A stretch of DNA of 8,276 bases from Mxb001 sp049431945 (GCA_049431945.1 JBMTDJ010000082.1:1-8276), one strand, 5' to 3'. Shown: positions 1-5,963, counted from the stretch's first letter. Made by a program: numbers and translations. Notes: generated from the letters alone by a model not told the origin.

Positions 1-24
1 GCCCCCCGCGTGAGCGGGGGGGCC
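1..24. terminator. GC-rich stem-loop downstream of the NlpC/P60 gene
   Basis: Bases 2-9 pair with 14-21 (eight base pairs, nearly all G-C) around the loop GTGA; base 1 can also pair with 23 across a bulged G22. The hairpin lies about 26 bp beyond the stop of the minus-strand NlpC/P60 gene. On the plus strand the stem is followed by a pyrimidine run (CCTTCTTC), so it could also stop a transcript arriving from the left. Any T-tract for the minus-strand direction would lie outside the window, so a bidirectional terminator is inferred. Confidence 0.7.
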
Positions 25-49
25 TTCTTCATTGACGGGGGGCTGCCGA

Positions 50-1201
50 TCAGCCGTAGGGGCGTCCGGCCCACGAGAAGTGCGTGACGTTCCAGGAGTT
101 CCACACGGTGGTAACGCGCACACCCGTCGAGGGGCTCGACGCCTCCACGATCATCCCGCCGCCGATGTACATCGAGGCGTGGTGAGCGCCGTTCTTGAAG
201 AAGAACAGCAGGTCGCCGGGCTGGAGCTCATCGGGGGAGATGCGTCGCACCTCCTGTGCCTGCACGTAGGAGTAGGGGGTGAGGCGCACACCCACCTGGG
301 CCCACGCCGCCGCGGTCAGCTTCGTGCAGTCCCAGGAGCTAGGGGGCGAGGCCGCGAAGCTGTAGGGCTTGCCCACCTGGGCCAGGGCGTAGGACACGAC
401 GATCGCCGCGCGGTCGGAACTGACCCCGCTGCCTCCCGAGTATCCACCGCCGGAGTCGTACTCGCCGTTGTCATTGGGGCCGCCATTGGCGGAAGTGGTG
501 CCGGTCGAGGATCCCCCGGAGTTCAAGGCAGCTGCGGCGGCTGCTGCCGCGGCGCGGGCCTCGGCCTCGCGGCGCTGACGCTCGGCCTCGATGGCCTGGC
601 GAAGCTCCTCCTCCAGTCCGGCGAGGTAGGACTCAGCGTTCTCGACAGCAGCATCGAACTCAGCCGAGCGGTTCTCGAGATCAGCGAGCGCCCACTGCTC
701 GGCCTGTTCCTGCTGGGCAAGCTCGGCGGCGGCTTGGGCCAACTGGAGTTTGGCGGCCTGGGTCTTGCGGAGTGCGGCGCTTTGGCCGGACGCGACGATG
801 TCGAGGACGACCGCCTGGTCGAGGAACTGCTGCGCATCGTCCACGAGGAGGAGTTGGAGGGAGGAGTCGATGCCACCGGAGCGGTAGGCCGTGGCGGCAT
901 ACCGGCCGATGGTGTCCTGGGTCTCCTTGAGCTGGGCCTTGGCCTTGTCGACCTTGGCCTTGGTCTTGTCGATCTTGCCCTGGACCTGTTCGACGGCGTA
1001 CTGGGCTTCCTCCACCAGGCCGTGAGCGGCCGCTGCCTTCATCTCGAGGCTCTCGAGGTAGGCGCGGGCGTTCTCGACGTCCTCGCGCAGATCGGCGCTG
1101 GACGAGCCAACACCCATCAAGGTGGCGGCGGTCAGGGCGCTGACGGACACGGCGGCGACGAGCGCGCGGCGCAGGCGTCGCGGTGAATGCGGCACGGTCA
1201 T
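50..1201 (-). CDS. Secreted NlpC/P60 peptidoglycan endopeptidase with N-terminal coiled coil (RipA-like)
   Basis: Predicted exported cell-wall hydrolase of 383 aa that should cleave stem peptides (D-Glu to diamino acid bond in this family). Seen: an Arg-rich N-terminus and hydrophobic stretch (about 8-33) forming a signal peptide; a long Ala/Glu/Gln-rich coiled coil (about 38-220); a Gly/Ser/Asn linker (about 226-262); and a C-terminal NlpC/P60 domain. Candidate catalytic residues are Cys292 (in WDCTKLT), His341 (in HHASMYIG) and Glu353 (in IVEAS). Their spacings (49 and 12) equal those I recall for the RipA Cys-His-Glu triad. Oddity: DCTK replaces the usual DCSG. I chose the ATG at 1201 because GAGGG lies 7 nt upstream; an in-frame TTG at 1207 would leave that site only one base away. 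The coiled coil resembles FtsX- or division-associated hydrolases, where it controls activity; that role here is inferred. It appears to be transcribed alone. Confidence 0.95.
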   Translation of the reverse strand: MTVPHSPRRLRRALVAAVSVSALTAATLMGVGSSSADLREDVENARAYLESLEMKAAAAHGLVEEAQYAVEQVQGKIDKTKAKVDKAKAQLKETQDTIGRYAATAYRSGGIDSSLQLLLVDDAQQFLDQAVVLDIVASGQSAALRKTQAAKLQLAQAAAELAQQEQAEQWALADLENRSAEFDAAVENAESYLAGLEEELRQAIEAERQRREAEARAAAAAAAAALNSGGSSTGTTSANGGPNDNGEYDSGGGYSGGSGVSSDRAAIVVSYALAQVGKPYSFAASPPSSWDCTKLTAAAWAQVGVRLTPYSYVQAQEVRRISPDELQPGDLLFFFKNGAHHASMYIGGGMIVEASSPSTGVRVTTVWNSWNVTHFSWAGRPYG

Positions 1202-1476
1202 CCTCAATCCCTCGGGCAGTCCCTTGTCGGACTGTCTTTGGTCGTCATCGGTGCTTATGTCGCAGTCCTGTCACGGAGAGGTCCTGGATTGGACATGCCC
1301 GGTCAAGAACTGTGCCCCACGGTAACAGTATGATCACGACCGGCAAACTCGGGCTCGATACTTGTGGATAAACCTGGGGATAAATGGGCGCAGGGGGCTC
1401 GTGAGGCGCCTGGGGGTCTCCCGTGGGCCGCCGAGGGGCCTGCGAAGAGGGTCCGCAAACCCGGGGTGGGTCTGCC
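1202..1476 (-). promoter_or_regulatory. Leader/intergenic region of the NlpC/P60 gene
   Basis: This 275-bp gap separates the amidohydrolase stop from the NlpC/P60 start, both genes being on the minus strand. It is more AT-rich than its surroundings around 1320-1390 and holds two DnaA-box-like 9-mers. I see no convincing -35/-10 pair; the best minus-strand -10-like hexamer is TACTGT near 1325-1332. There is no clear intrinsic terminator after the amidohydrolase gene, so read-through is possible. Open frames here on either strand look like shadows. Confidence 0.4.
1363..1383 (-). promoter_or_regulatory. Pair of DnaA-box-like 9-mers
   Basis: Read on the minus strand, 1363-1371 is TTATCCACA, an exact match to the classical DnaA box, and 1375-1383 is TTATCCCCA, one base different. 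They share orientation and start 12 bp apart, about 160-180 bp upstream of the NlpC/P60 start codon. This is not an origin: no dnaA or dnaN neighbours and no box cluster. DnaA-dependent or other cell-cycle control of the hydrolase would be a possibility. Chance occurrence of one box in a window this size is not negligible. Confidence 0.35.
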
Positions 1477-3120
1477 CTAGAGGGCGGTGAAGGCCTGCTG
1501 TCCCTCGATGAAGGTCTGGACCACCCGGGCATCGGCGATCTGCTCGCTCGGGCCGTCGAAGGGGTCGCGATCGAGAAGCGCGAGGTCCGCGAGGGCTCCC
1601 TCGCGCAGGTGGCCGGTGGTCTCTTCCTGGCCGTTGGCCCAGGCCGAGCCGGCGGTGTACGCCGCCAGGGCCGTCGCGAGCGGGATCCGTTGCTCCGGCA
1701 GGAAGGCGGGGACGTCCGGCCCGTCGCCGGGGTGACGGCGATTGACGGCGACATGGATGCCTTCGATCGGGTCTGGGCTGGTGACCGACCAGTCGCTGCC
1801 CGCGGCCAGGCTCGCCCCGTGCCGGACCAACTCCGCCCAGGGGTATTGCCAGCCCGAGCGCCGCTCGCCGAGGAAGGGGATGGTGAGCTCGGTCATCTGC
1901 GGCTCGTTGCAGGCCCACAGCGGCTGCATGTTGGCGGTCGCCCCGAGTTGGGCGAAGCGGGGAATGTCATCAGGATGGATGACCTGCAGGTGCGCGAGGT
2001 GGTGGCGCCCTCCCTCGGGGCCGTTGGCTGACCTCGCGGCCTCGATCGCGTCGAGGGCGTGGCGCACGGCACGGTCGCCAAGAGCGTGGAAATGCACCTG
2101 GAAGCCAAGCCGATCCAACTCGGTGACGTACTCCTTGAGGCCTTCAGGATCGACCATGTCGATGCCGGAGTTGTCCGTGTGGCAGCCGCATCCGTCGAGG
2201 TAGGGCTCGAGCATCGCCGCGGTGTAGTTCTCGACCACGCCATCGAGCATGATCTTGACGGTCGTCGGGCGGAAGCCCTCCACTGCACCGTCGGCGCGTT
2301 GCTGGACGATGTCGGGGATCTGCTCGGCGCTGCGCGCGCGATCCCACCACAGTGCTCCGACGACCCGCGCGCGCAATTCACCGCGCCTCGCTACCTGGCG
2401 GTAGGTCTCCAGCAGGTCACCCTGCTCGAAGACATCGCCGACCGCGGCGTCCTGCCAGCTCGTGATGCCCAGGGCGATGAGGCGCTCTTGGGCGAGCAGA
2501 AGTCCCTGCCGTGATTCGGCGGGGGTGGTCCGCGGGATCAGCCTTCCCACGAGATCCGCCGCGCCCTCATGCAGCGTGCCAGCGGGATAGCCGTCGAGGT
2601 CGCGCTCGATGCGACCGTCGATCGGATCAGGCGTCTCGGCGGTGATGCCCGCCATCTCGAGTGCGCGGGAGTTGACCCAGGCACCGTGGCCGTCGCGGTT
2701 GGGCAGGTACGCCGGGCGATCAGGCACGACGGAGTCGAGCATGGCGCGCGTGGGCGTGCCCCCGGGGAAGTGGGCCATGGCCCAGCCTGATCCAAGGAGC
2801 CACTCATCGTCGGGGTGAGCGGCCGCGAACGTCGCGATCACGGCAAGGATCTCCTCGGCGGACTCGCAGGCATGGACGTCGCATCGCATCATCTCCACCC
2901 CGCCCATCACGGGGTGGACATGGGCATCCTGGAAGCCGGGGATGAGCAGTCGCCCGCGAGCGTCGATCACCTCGGTGAGTGGGCCACCTAGTGCGAGGAC
3001 GTCCTCGTCCGTGCCGATCGCGCTGATGCGGCCGGCCGTGACCGCGACGGCCCCGGGGCGGGAGCGTGACATGCCGGCGGTGAAGATCGCACCGCCGCTG
3101 ATGATGAGGTCGGGTGCCAT
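1477..3120 (-). CDS. Amidohydrolase family 3 (YtcJ-like) metal-dependent hydrolase
   Basis: A 547-aa cytosolic metallo-hydrolase of the amidohydrolase superfamily (PF07969 type), full length for the family and with no signal peptide. Seen: the small N-terminal beta domain (IISGGAIFTA; GRISAIG); the metal-binding HxH in DAHVHP (His67, His69); a candidate bridging Lys289 in VKIMLDG; His345 in HFHALGDRA; His377 in AHLQVIHPDDIPRF; the Asp in AAGSDW (Asp443); and the C-terminal return to the beta domain (HLREGALADLALLDRD). The substrate cannot be read from sequence; relatives are called exoenzyme-regulatory protein AepA-like or N-substituted formamide deformylase-like. The ATG at 3120 lies 15 bp after the stop of the upstream secreted gene with only a weak ribosome site (AGG, 9 nt away), so co-transcription and perhaps translational coupling are likely. 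Confidence 0.95.
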   Translation of the reverse strand: MAPDLIISGGAIFTAGMSRSRPGAVAVTAGRISAIGTDEDVLALGGPLTEVIDARGRLLIPGFQDAHVHPVMGGVEMMRCDVHACESAEEILAVIATFAAAHPDDEWLLGSGWAMAHFPGGTPTRAMLDSVVPDRPAYLPNRDGHGAWVNSRALEMAGITAETPDPIDGRIERDLDGYPAGTLHEGAADLVGRLIPRTTPAESRQGLLLAQERLIALGITSWQDAAVGDVFEQGDLLETYRQVARRGELRARVVGALWWDRARSAEQIPDIVQQRADGAVEGFRPTTVKIMLDGVVENYTAAMLEPYLDGCGCHTDNSGIDMVDPEGLKEYVTELDRLGFQVHFHALGDRAVRHALDAIEAARSANGPEGGRHHLAHLQVIHPDDIPRFAQLGATANMQPLWACNEPQMTELTIPFLGERRSGWQYPWAELVRHGASLAAGSDWSVTSPDPIEGIHVAVNRRHPGDGPDVPAFLPEQRIPLATALAAYTAGSAWANGQEETTGHLREGALADLALLDRDPFDGPSEQIADARVVQTFIEGQQAFTAL

Positions 3121-3135
3121 GTCGCCGTGCCTGTC

Positions 3136-3642
3136 CTACTTGCGGACGGTGATCGTGAAGGTGAGCTGGACCGGGCTGCCTAGCGCGGCCTTGCGATAGC
3201 CCGTCATGGTGCCCGATCCGCGTGCTCCCGTGTAGGCGCCCGATCCACCGATGACGCGGATTGCGCCGTTGAAGGTGGTGTTGGCGGTGCCGGGGGTGTC
3301 GGGAGACGTCGCGTATCCATTGACGGCGAGGGCGAGCGTCGTGCCGTCGGAACGCACAAAGGTCACGAAGCCGTCAAAGGCACCCGAGCCGTTGACATAG
3401 TCGACGCTGCCGAGGAAGGTCGTCTGAGCGGTGCGCTTTCCCCACGTCGTCGGACCCACGAGATGATTCCAGCCGTAGGTGATGTCACCCGGGAGTGATG
3501 TCAACTCTGTCTGCGTGCTGGTGAAGTCGACGGACAGCGTGAGCGTCTTCTCCTTAGACTTGGCGGATGCCGCGGGCGTCCCGATGACGGGGACGGCGAT
3601 GAGTGCCGCGGTGGCGACCAGGGCGATGAGTCGGGTGCGCAT
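3136..3642 (-). CDS. Small secreted protein, allene-oxide-cyclase/dirigent-like beta-barrel
   Basis: A 168-aa exported protein. Seen: signal peptide with MRTR, a hydrophobic core (5-20) and an AxA site (Ala25-Ser26-Ala27, cleavage before Lys28); then a 141-residue mature domain rich in Thr, Gly and Ser that reads as alternating beta strands. The segments GSVDYVNGSGAFDG (78-91) and IGGSGAYTGARGSGTMTG (131-148) resemble the glycine-rich GGTGxYxGAxGxGT repeats of bacterial AOC-barrel/dirigent-like secreted proteins. There are no cysteines in the mature part and no visible catalytic motif, so binding or scaffolding is as likely as catalysis. The ATG at 3642 has a strong GGAGG four bases upstream; an in-frame start at 3669 would put nine residues before the signal peptide and lacks a site. 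It heads a probable two-gene transcript with the amidohydrolase, but I see no obvious functional link. Confidence 0.85.
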   Translation of the reverse strand: MRTRLIALVATAALIAVPVIGTPAASAKSKEKTLTLSVDFTSTQTELTSLPGDITYGWNHLVGPTTWGKRTAQTTFLGSVDYVNGSGAFDGFVTFVRSDGTTLALAVNGYATSPDTPGTANTTFNGAIRVIGGSGAYTGARGSGTMTGYRKAALGSPVQLTFTITVRK

Positions 3643-3667
3643 GTGTCCTCCAGTGATGAGAGTCGCC

Positions 3668-3696
3668 AATGTAGTGGTGATGTTTGTGCTGGTCAG
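3668..3696 (-). promoter_or_regulatory. Candidate sigma70-type promoter for the secreted-protein/amidohydrolase transcript
   Basis: On the minus strand CTGACC (3696-3691) and TACATT (3673-3668) are separated by 17 bp, four of six and TAnnnT matches to the -35 and -10 consensus. Initiation would fall near 3661, giving a short leader that includes the GGAGG site before the ATG at 3642. Confidence 0.45.
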
Positions 3697-3711
3697 GCCT
3701 GCGGGCAGAAT
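3684..3711 (+). promoter_or_regulatory. Candidate promoter of the tRNA gene
   Basis: TTGTGC (3684-3689) and CAGAAT (3706-3711) are 16 bp apart, placing initiation near 3718 and leaving a leader of about 24 nt before the tRNA. The -35 element lies inside the spacer of the divergent promoter candidate on the other strand, so the two could compete for polymerase. Confidence 0.4.
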
Positions 3712-3741
3712 GGGCCTGCGCTCCCCAGGCCGGGGACGCCA

Positions 3742-3816
3742 GGGGCGGTAGCTCAGCTGGTCAGAGCAGCGGACTCATAATCCGTCAGGTCGTGGGTTCG
3801 AGCCCCACCCGCCCCA
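3742..3816 (+). tRNA. tRNA with CAU anticodon (probably elongator tRNA-Met)
   Basis: A complete cloverleaf can be drawn. Acceptor stem 3742-3748 pairs with 3809-3815, discriminator A3816. D arm 3751-3754/3764-3767. Anticodon stem 3769-3773/3781-3785 (one G-T pair) closes the loop CTCATAA with anticodon CAU at 3776-3778. T stem 3792-3796/3804-3808 with TTCGAGC loop. CCA is not encoded. A paired first position (G1-C72) excludes the initiator tRNA, which has a 1-72 mismatch. An Ile2 tRNA whose CAU is lysidine-modified cannot be fully excluded. The variable region CAGGTC counts to six bases, one more than the usual five. The gene is a potential integration target, since the accessory-looking region starts right behind it. 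Confidence 0.95.
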
Positions 3817-3877
3817 CGGAGTTCGGCCCGTGTTCCCTCACGAATTGGCACGCCTTGTCCTCGAGTGACATTCCGTG

Positions 3878-3963
3878 TCACGGAGTGATGTGAACGAGAT
3901 GCGAACCAAATGCCGGGCCAGCAGCACTTGGGCGCTGCCCCTGTCACGGGGACCATCGCCCCA
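3878..3963. repeat. Imperfect direct repeat, copy 1
   Basis: 3878-3913 matches 5869-5904 at 32 of 36 positions. After a diverged spacer of equal length give or take one base, 3934-3949 (GCTGCCCCTGTCACGG) matches 5926-5941 exactly, and CATCGCC (3954-3960) matches 5946-5952. The copies are colinear, about 1,991 bp apart and in the same orientation. Inside, 3887-3897 and 3898-3908 form a tandem 11-bp pair (GATGTGAACGA, GATGCGAACCA). It starts about 60 bp behind the tRNA. The function is unknown: it could be an end of an inserted segment, recombinase arm-type sites, or an old duplication. Confidence 0.65.
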
Positions 3964-3975
3964 TAAGAAAGTTGC

Positions 3976-4035
3976 GGCCGGGCGGGCCGGACTTGCCGTG
4001 CCTCCCGGCCCAGCGAGCCGGGACGGCCCGCGGCC
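3976..4035 (-). terminator. Nested GC-rich hairpin, possible minus-strand terminator
   Basis: The outer stem pairs 3976-3980 and 3983-3989 with 4031-4035 and 4024-4030 (12 base pairs, two-base bulge at 3981-3982). A perfect inner stem pairs 4003-4009 with 4017-4023 around a seven-base loop. Read on the minus strand, the structure is followed by GCAACTTTCTTAT, a T-rich stretch, as expected of an intrinsic terminator for a gene lying to its right. That gene would be the remnant at 4059-4307. Confidence 0.45.
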
Positions 4036-4058
4036 AGTGGCAGGGGGGTGGGTGCTGA

Positions 4059-4307
4059 AGCGTTGAGCCGGATAGCAGACGCTGCCTTGGCAACCTTGCC
4101 GCCACTCGGACTTCGGTAAACGTCGTTCCAAGTTTCTGCCTCGGCGATTGAGGAGTACCACGAGGCAGACTCATAATTTCCCGTCGCGACAGTCTGTAGA
4201 TCCTTGCGAATTTGTGTCGGCCACAGCACTGTCGGGTCCGTCAGCAACTGGGCCTGAAGTGCCTTGGCATCCGCGGCCTTCTGCGCAGCATCAACAGCCC
4301 CACAACT
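4059..4307 (-). pseudogene. Likely C-terminal remnant of an exported or lipoprotein-type gene
   Basis: About 83 codons without a stop read like real protein rather than a shadow: an Ala/Gln/Lys helix (AVDAAQKAADAKALQAQLL), then DPTVLWPTQIRKDLQTVA, a Tyr/Trp/Ser/Ala helix and VAKAASAIRLN. The pattern (a small amphipathic repeat, W-P, then a closing helix) recalls the C-terminal halves of small actinobacterial secreted or lipoproteins, although I cannot name a family. No credible start codon or ribosome site lies in frame upstream, where the frame runs through the inverted repeat at 4311-4359. Downstream the frame runs on without a stop through the GC-rich hairpin and into the tRNA, so both ends look broken. 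Base use is less GC-rich than in the left block. It might instead be non-coding. Confidence 0.35.
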
Positions 4308-4310
4308 CCC

Positions 4311-4359
4311 GAACTTTGGGCAAAAAGCAACGCTACCGCCCCGTTTCTGCCCAAAGTTC
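4311..4359 (-). terminator. Perfect 12-bp inverted repeat behind the 453-aa secreted-protein gene
   Basis: 4311-4322 (GAACTTTGGGCA) is the exact reverse complement of 4348-4359. The stem can extend past one mismatch by three A-T pairs, leaving a loop of about 17-25 bases. It begins 27 bp after the stop of the minus-strand gene that ends at 4387, so a terminator is the simplest reading. However, no T-tract follows the stem, and the arms could equally be a protein-binding palindrome or the ends of a small inserted element. Confidence 0.5.
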
Positions 4360-4386
4360 TCAGGAGACCTGAGCCATGATGACTGG

Positions 4387-5748
4387 CTAGGGCCGGTATG
4401 TGACCCGCATGGGGTCCTTGAGCCCGTCAATGATCTGCACTGAATGACGCGGACTTGGTGCGGTGTAACGGACCCCCGGCACCGGGTTATTGCCCGGACC
4501 TCCATCGCTGTAAAGCGGGGAATATCCATCGCCCCTGGCCGGGATCTGCAGGATCTTAATGCGCTTGGCAGCCTTGACACTGCCTGAGAGGATGACGTCG
4601 ATTTGGTTTTCGCTGTCCTCCTGATAGCAGTCATCGTAGGTATCCTTTTTCACCCCAAGGTCTGCCAAGCCCTCAATCCTGATGGGGTGCCCATCGACGT
4701 AGTACGTCCTACCGGGCTCGACTAGTTGAACGCGCGTGCCGTCATTTTCTATGGCTACGAGTCGAAAATGCTTGCGGTAGTCCCCTGGATGCATACCAAA
4801 GATGCCATCCGGTGAGAAGGCCCCGCCAACGGTGAGCATGCGCATCCTGAACTTCGCCCTTTTCTCGCCGTACATGGAGACGCCGTCATTGGGAAGTAGG
4901 CCCTGCTTAAGGGGGATCGGTCCATTTTCGCCGAGGGTCGACATGCGCGTCATCTTGGCCGCGATAATCCGTGGACCGGTCCACTTCTTCGGATCGCTGG
5001 GCTGATCGTCGTACGGCGTCTTGTCATTGGTGATCGTCATCCCGACAGCACTGGCGAGCTTGCCTCGGGGGCCCACCAGCTGAAGCGGGGTCGCATCTCG
5101 CACGACCTCAACCTTGACCGGGTATCGCGATCGCGAGTCCGTCTTGGGGTAGCGGTTGCCGAACTCGCCGTTGAGGATGAGAACTGAACGCTCGTTGTAT
5201 TCAAAGTTGGGCACGATCATCGATGCCACGGGGTCGACGACGCTGCCATCATTCAAAGTGACCTTGAAGTCGGTACCATCGAGGGTGCTGGGGCGCACCG
5301 GCCAGGACGTCTGAACCTGCACCACATCGAGGAACTCACCGTTAACCCCGGTAACGGAGTAGTACTGCTCGGGTGAGACGGCAGTTGTGTGTGAAATCTG
5401 TGTGGGGGTGGTGCTGCACTCGGTAATCACATTCCACGCACCACCGGCTGCCTCCACGGCCGCCTTGGCGACGTCGAAATCCGGATTGTCAGCGTCAGGG
5501 ATGCCGATAATTCCTTCGAAGTTCAAGGTTAGTGACATAAGCCGCGGTTTCGTGTCCCACATGTCGGCACCGACCAAAATGTCGCGCTTCAAGATCGGTG
5601 CGATTGACGGCCCGTCATCTGCGGTCGAGATCGGCAGCGCGTGGGCTGCGGGGACGAAGAGAGCGGCCGCAAGACAGAGCCCGAGCGCTGCTGCACCCCA
5701 ACGTGTGGCGGCGCCGGAACCCCGAAGGGTTCGGTGGGTCTGAGTCAT
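4387..5748 (-). CDS. Exported protein of unknown function, 453 aa
   Basis: I do not recognise the family. Seen: a signal peptide with Arg-containing N-region, hydrophobic core (about 18-33) and AHA cleavage site after residue 37; a mature part of about 416 residues, apparently rich in beta structure (many Val/Ile/Thr alternations, Gly-Asp turns, several DGT/NDGS hairpins); and no transmembrane or sortase signal at the C-terminus. The mature protein has only two cysteines (Cys111 and Cys374), a possible long-range disulfide. Acidic clusters (DADNPDFD 85-92; DDCYQEDSEN 372-381) could bind metal, but no catalytic motif is evident. The ATG at 5748 lacks a Shine-Dalgarno; CTATAGCCT sits about 8 bp upstream, compatible with a leaderless transcript. 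The gene is less GC-rich than the left block, is bracketed by the two copies of the imperfect repeat, and ends at a hairpin, suggesting acquisition as a unit. Confidence 0.85.
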   Translation of the reverse strand: MTQTHRTLRGSGAATRWGAAALGLCLAAALFVPAAHALPISTADDGPSIAPILKRDILVGADMWDTKPRLMSLTLNFEGIIGIPDADNPDFDVAKAAVEAAGGAWNVITECSTTPTQISHTTAVSPEQYYSVTGVNGEFLDVVQVQTSWPVRPSTLDGTDFKVTLNDGSVVDPVASMIVPNFEYNERSVLILNGEFGNRYPKTDSRSRYPVKVEVVRDATPLQLVGPRGKLASAVGMTITNDKTPYDDQPSDPKKWTGPRIIAAKMTRMSTLGENGPIPLKQGLLPNDGVSMYGEKRAKFRMRMLTVGGAFSPDGIFGMHPGDYRKHFRLVAIENDGTRVQLVEPGRTYYVDGHPIRIEGLADLGVKKDTYDDCYQEDSENQIDVILSGSVKAAKRIKILQIPARGDGYSPLYSDGGPGNNPVPGVRYTAPSPRHSVQIIDGLKDPMRVTYRP

Positions 5749-5868
5749 GGCCGAAGGCTATAGGCGAGGCGATCGACGGGAGCCGCGAGCCCGGAACCTG
5801 TTGAGCGTTTCGGATTGCATCCAGCCAACCGACGCCGGGGCCGACCAGGAGGGAGGACCCCCTGAGTT

Positions 5869-5955
5869 TCACGAGGTGATGCGAACGAGATGCGAACCAC
5901 ATGCGTGGCCCTTCATCGCCTGGTAGCTGCCCCTGTCACGGTCGTCATCGCCTCA
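5869..5955. repeat. Imperfect direct repeat, copy 2
   Basis: Partner of the sequence at 3878-3963, same orientation. This copy has the cleaner tandem 11-mers, GATGCGAACGA (5878-5888) and GATGCGAACCA (5889-5899), followed by a partial CATGCG. The 16-base block GCTGCCCCTGTCACGG is at 5926-5941. It lies between the exported-protein gene and the ParA-like gene, ending about 42 bp before the ParA-like ATG. An operator role for either neighbour is possible, but the other copy lies beside a tRNA and not in a comparable promoter position. Confidence 0.65.
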
Positions 5956-5963
5956 CGGGCCCG

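Noticed and set aside
32..1186. Long plus-strand open frame (384 codons) antisense to the NlpC/P60 gene
   Set aside because: It mirrors the GC-rich codon pattern of the real gene, has Gly/Leu-rich low-complexity composition, no domain and no ribosome site.
1202..1476. Possible c-di-AMP (ydaO-type) riboswitch ahead of the NlpC/P60 gene
   Set aside because: Such riboswitches often precede actinobacterial cell-wall hydrolase genes, but I could not find the conserved core motifs by eye. A covariance-model search would settle it.
1334..1918. Minus-strand open frames overlapping the amidohydrolase 3' end (also 1245-1754)
   Set aside because: Arg/Pro-rich frame-shifted shadows of the amidohydrolase gene running into the intergenic region.
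4165..4185. Resemblance to the tRNA anticodon region (GACTCATAAT)
   Set aside because: The ten-base match does not extend into paired stems and lies within the coding-like remnant; coincidence is the simplest explanation.
3753..4634. Minus-strand open frame of 293 codons across the tRNA and into the exported-protein gene
   Set aside because: It translates the antisense of the tRNA (the familiar spurious GARTHDLTDYESAALTS ending) and overlaps a real gene. Only its middle part reads like protein and is reported as a remnant.
5615..5902. Minus-strand open frame beginning within repeat copy 2
   Set aside because: It overlaps the signal-peptide region of the exported protein in another frame and has no ribosome site; its start is only the repeat read as protein.
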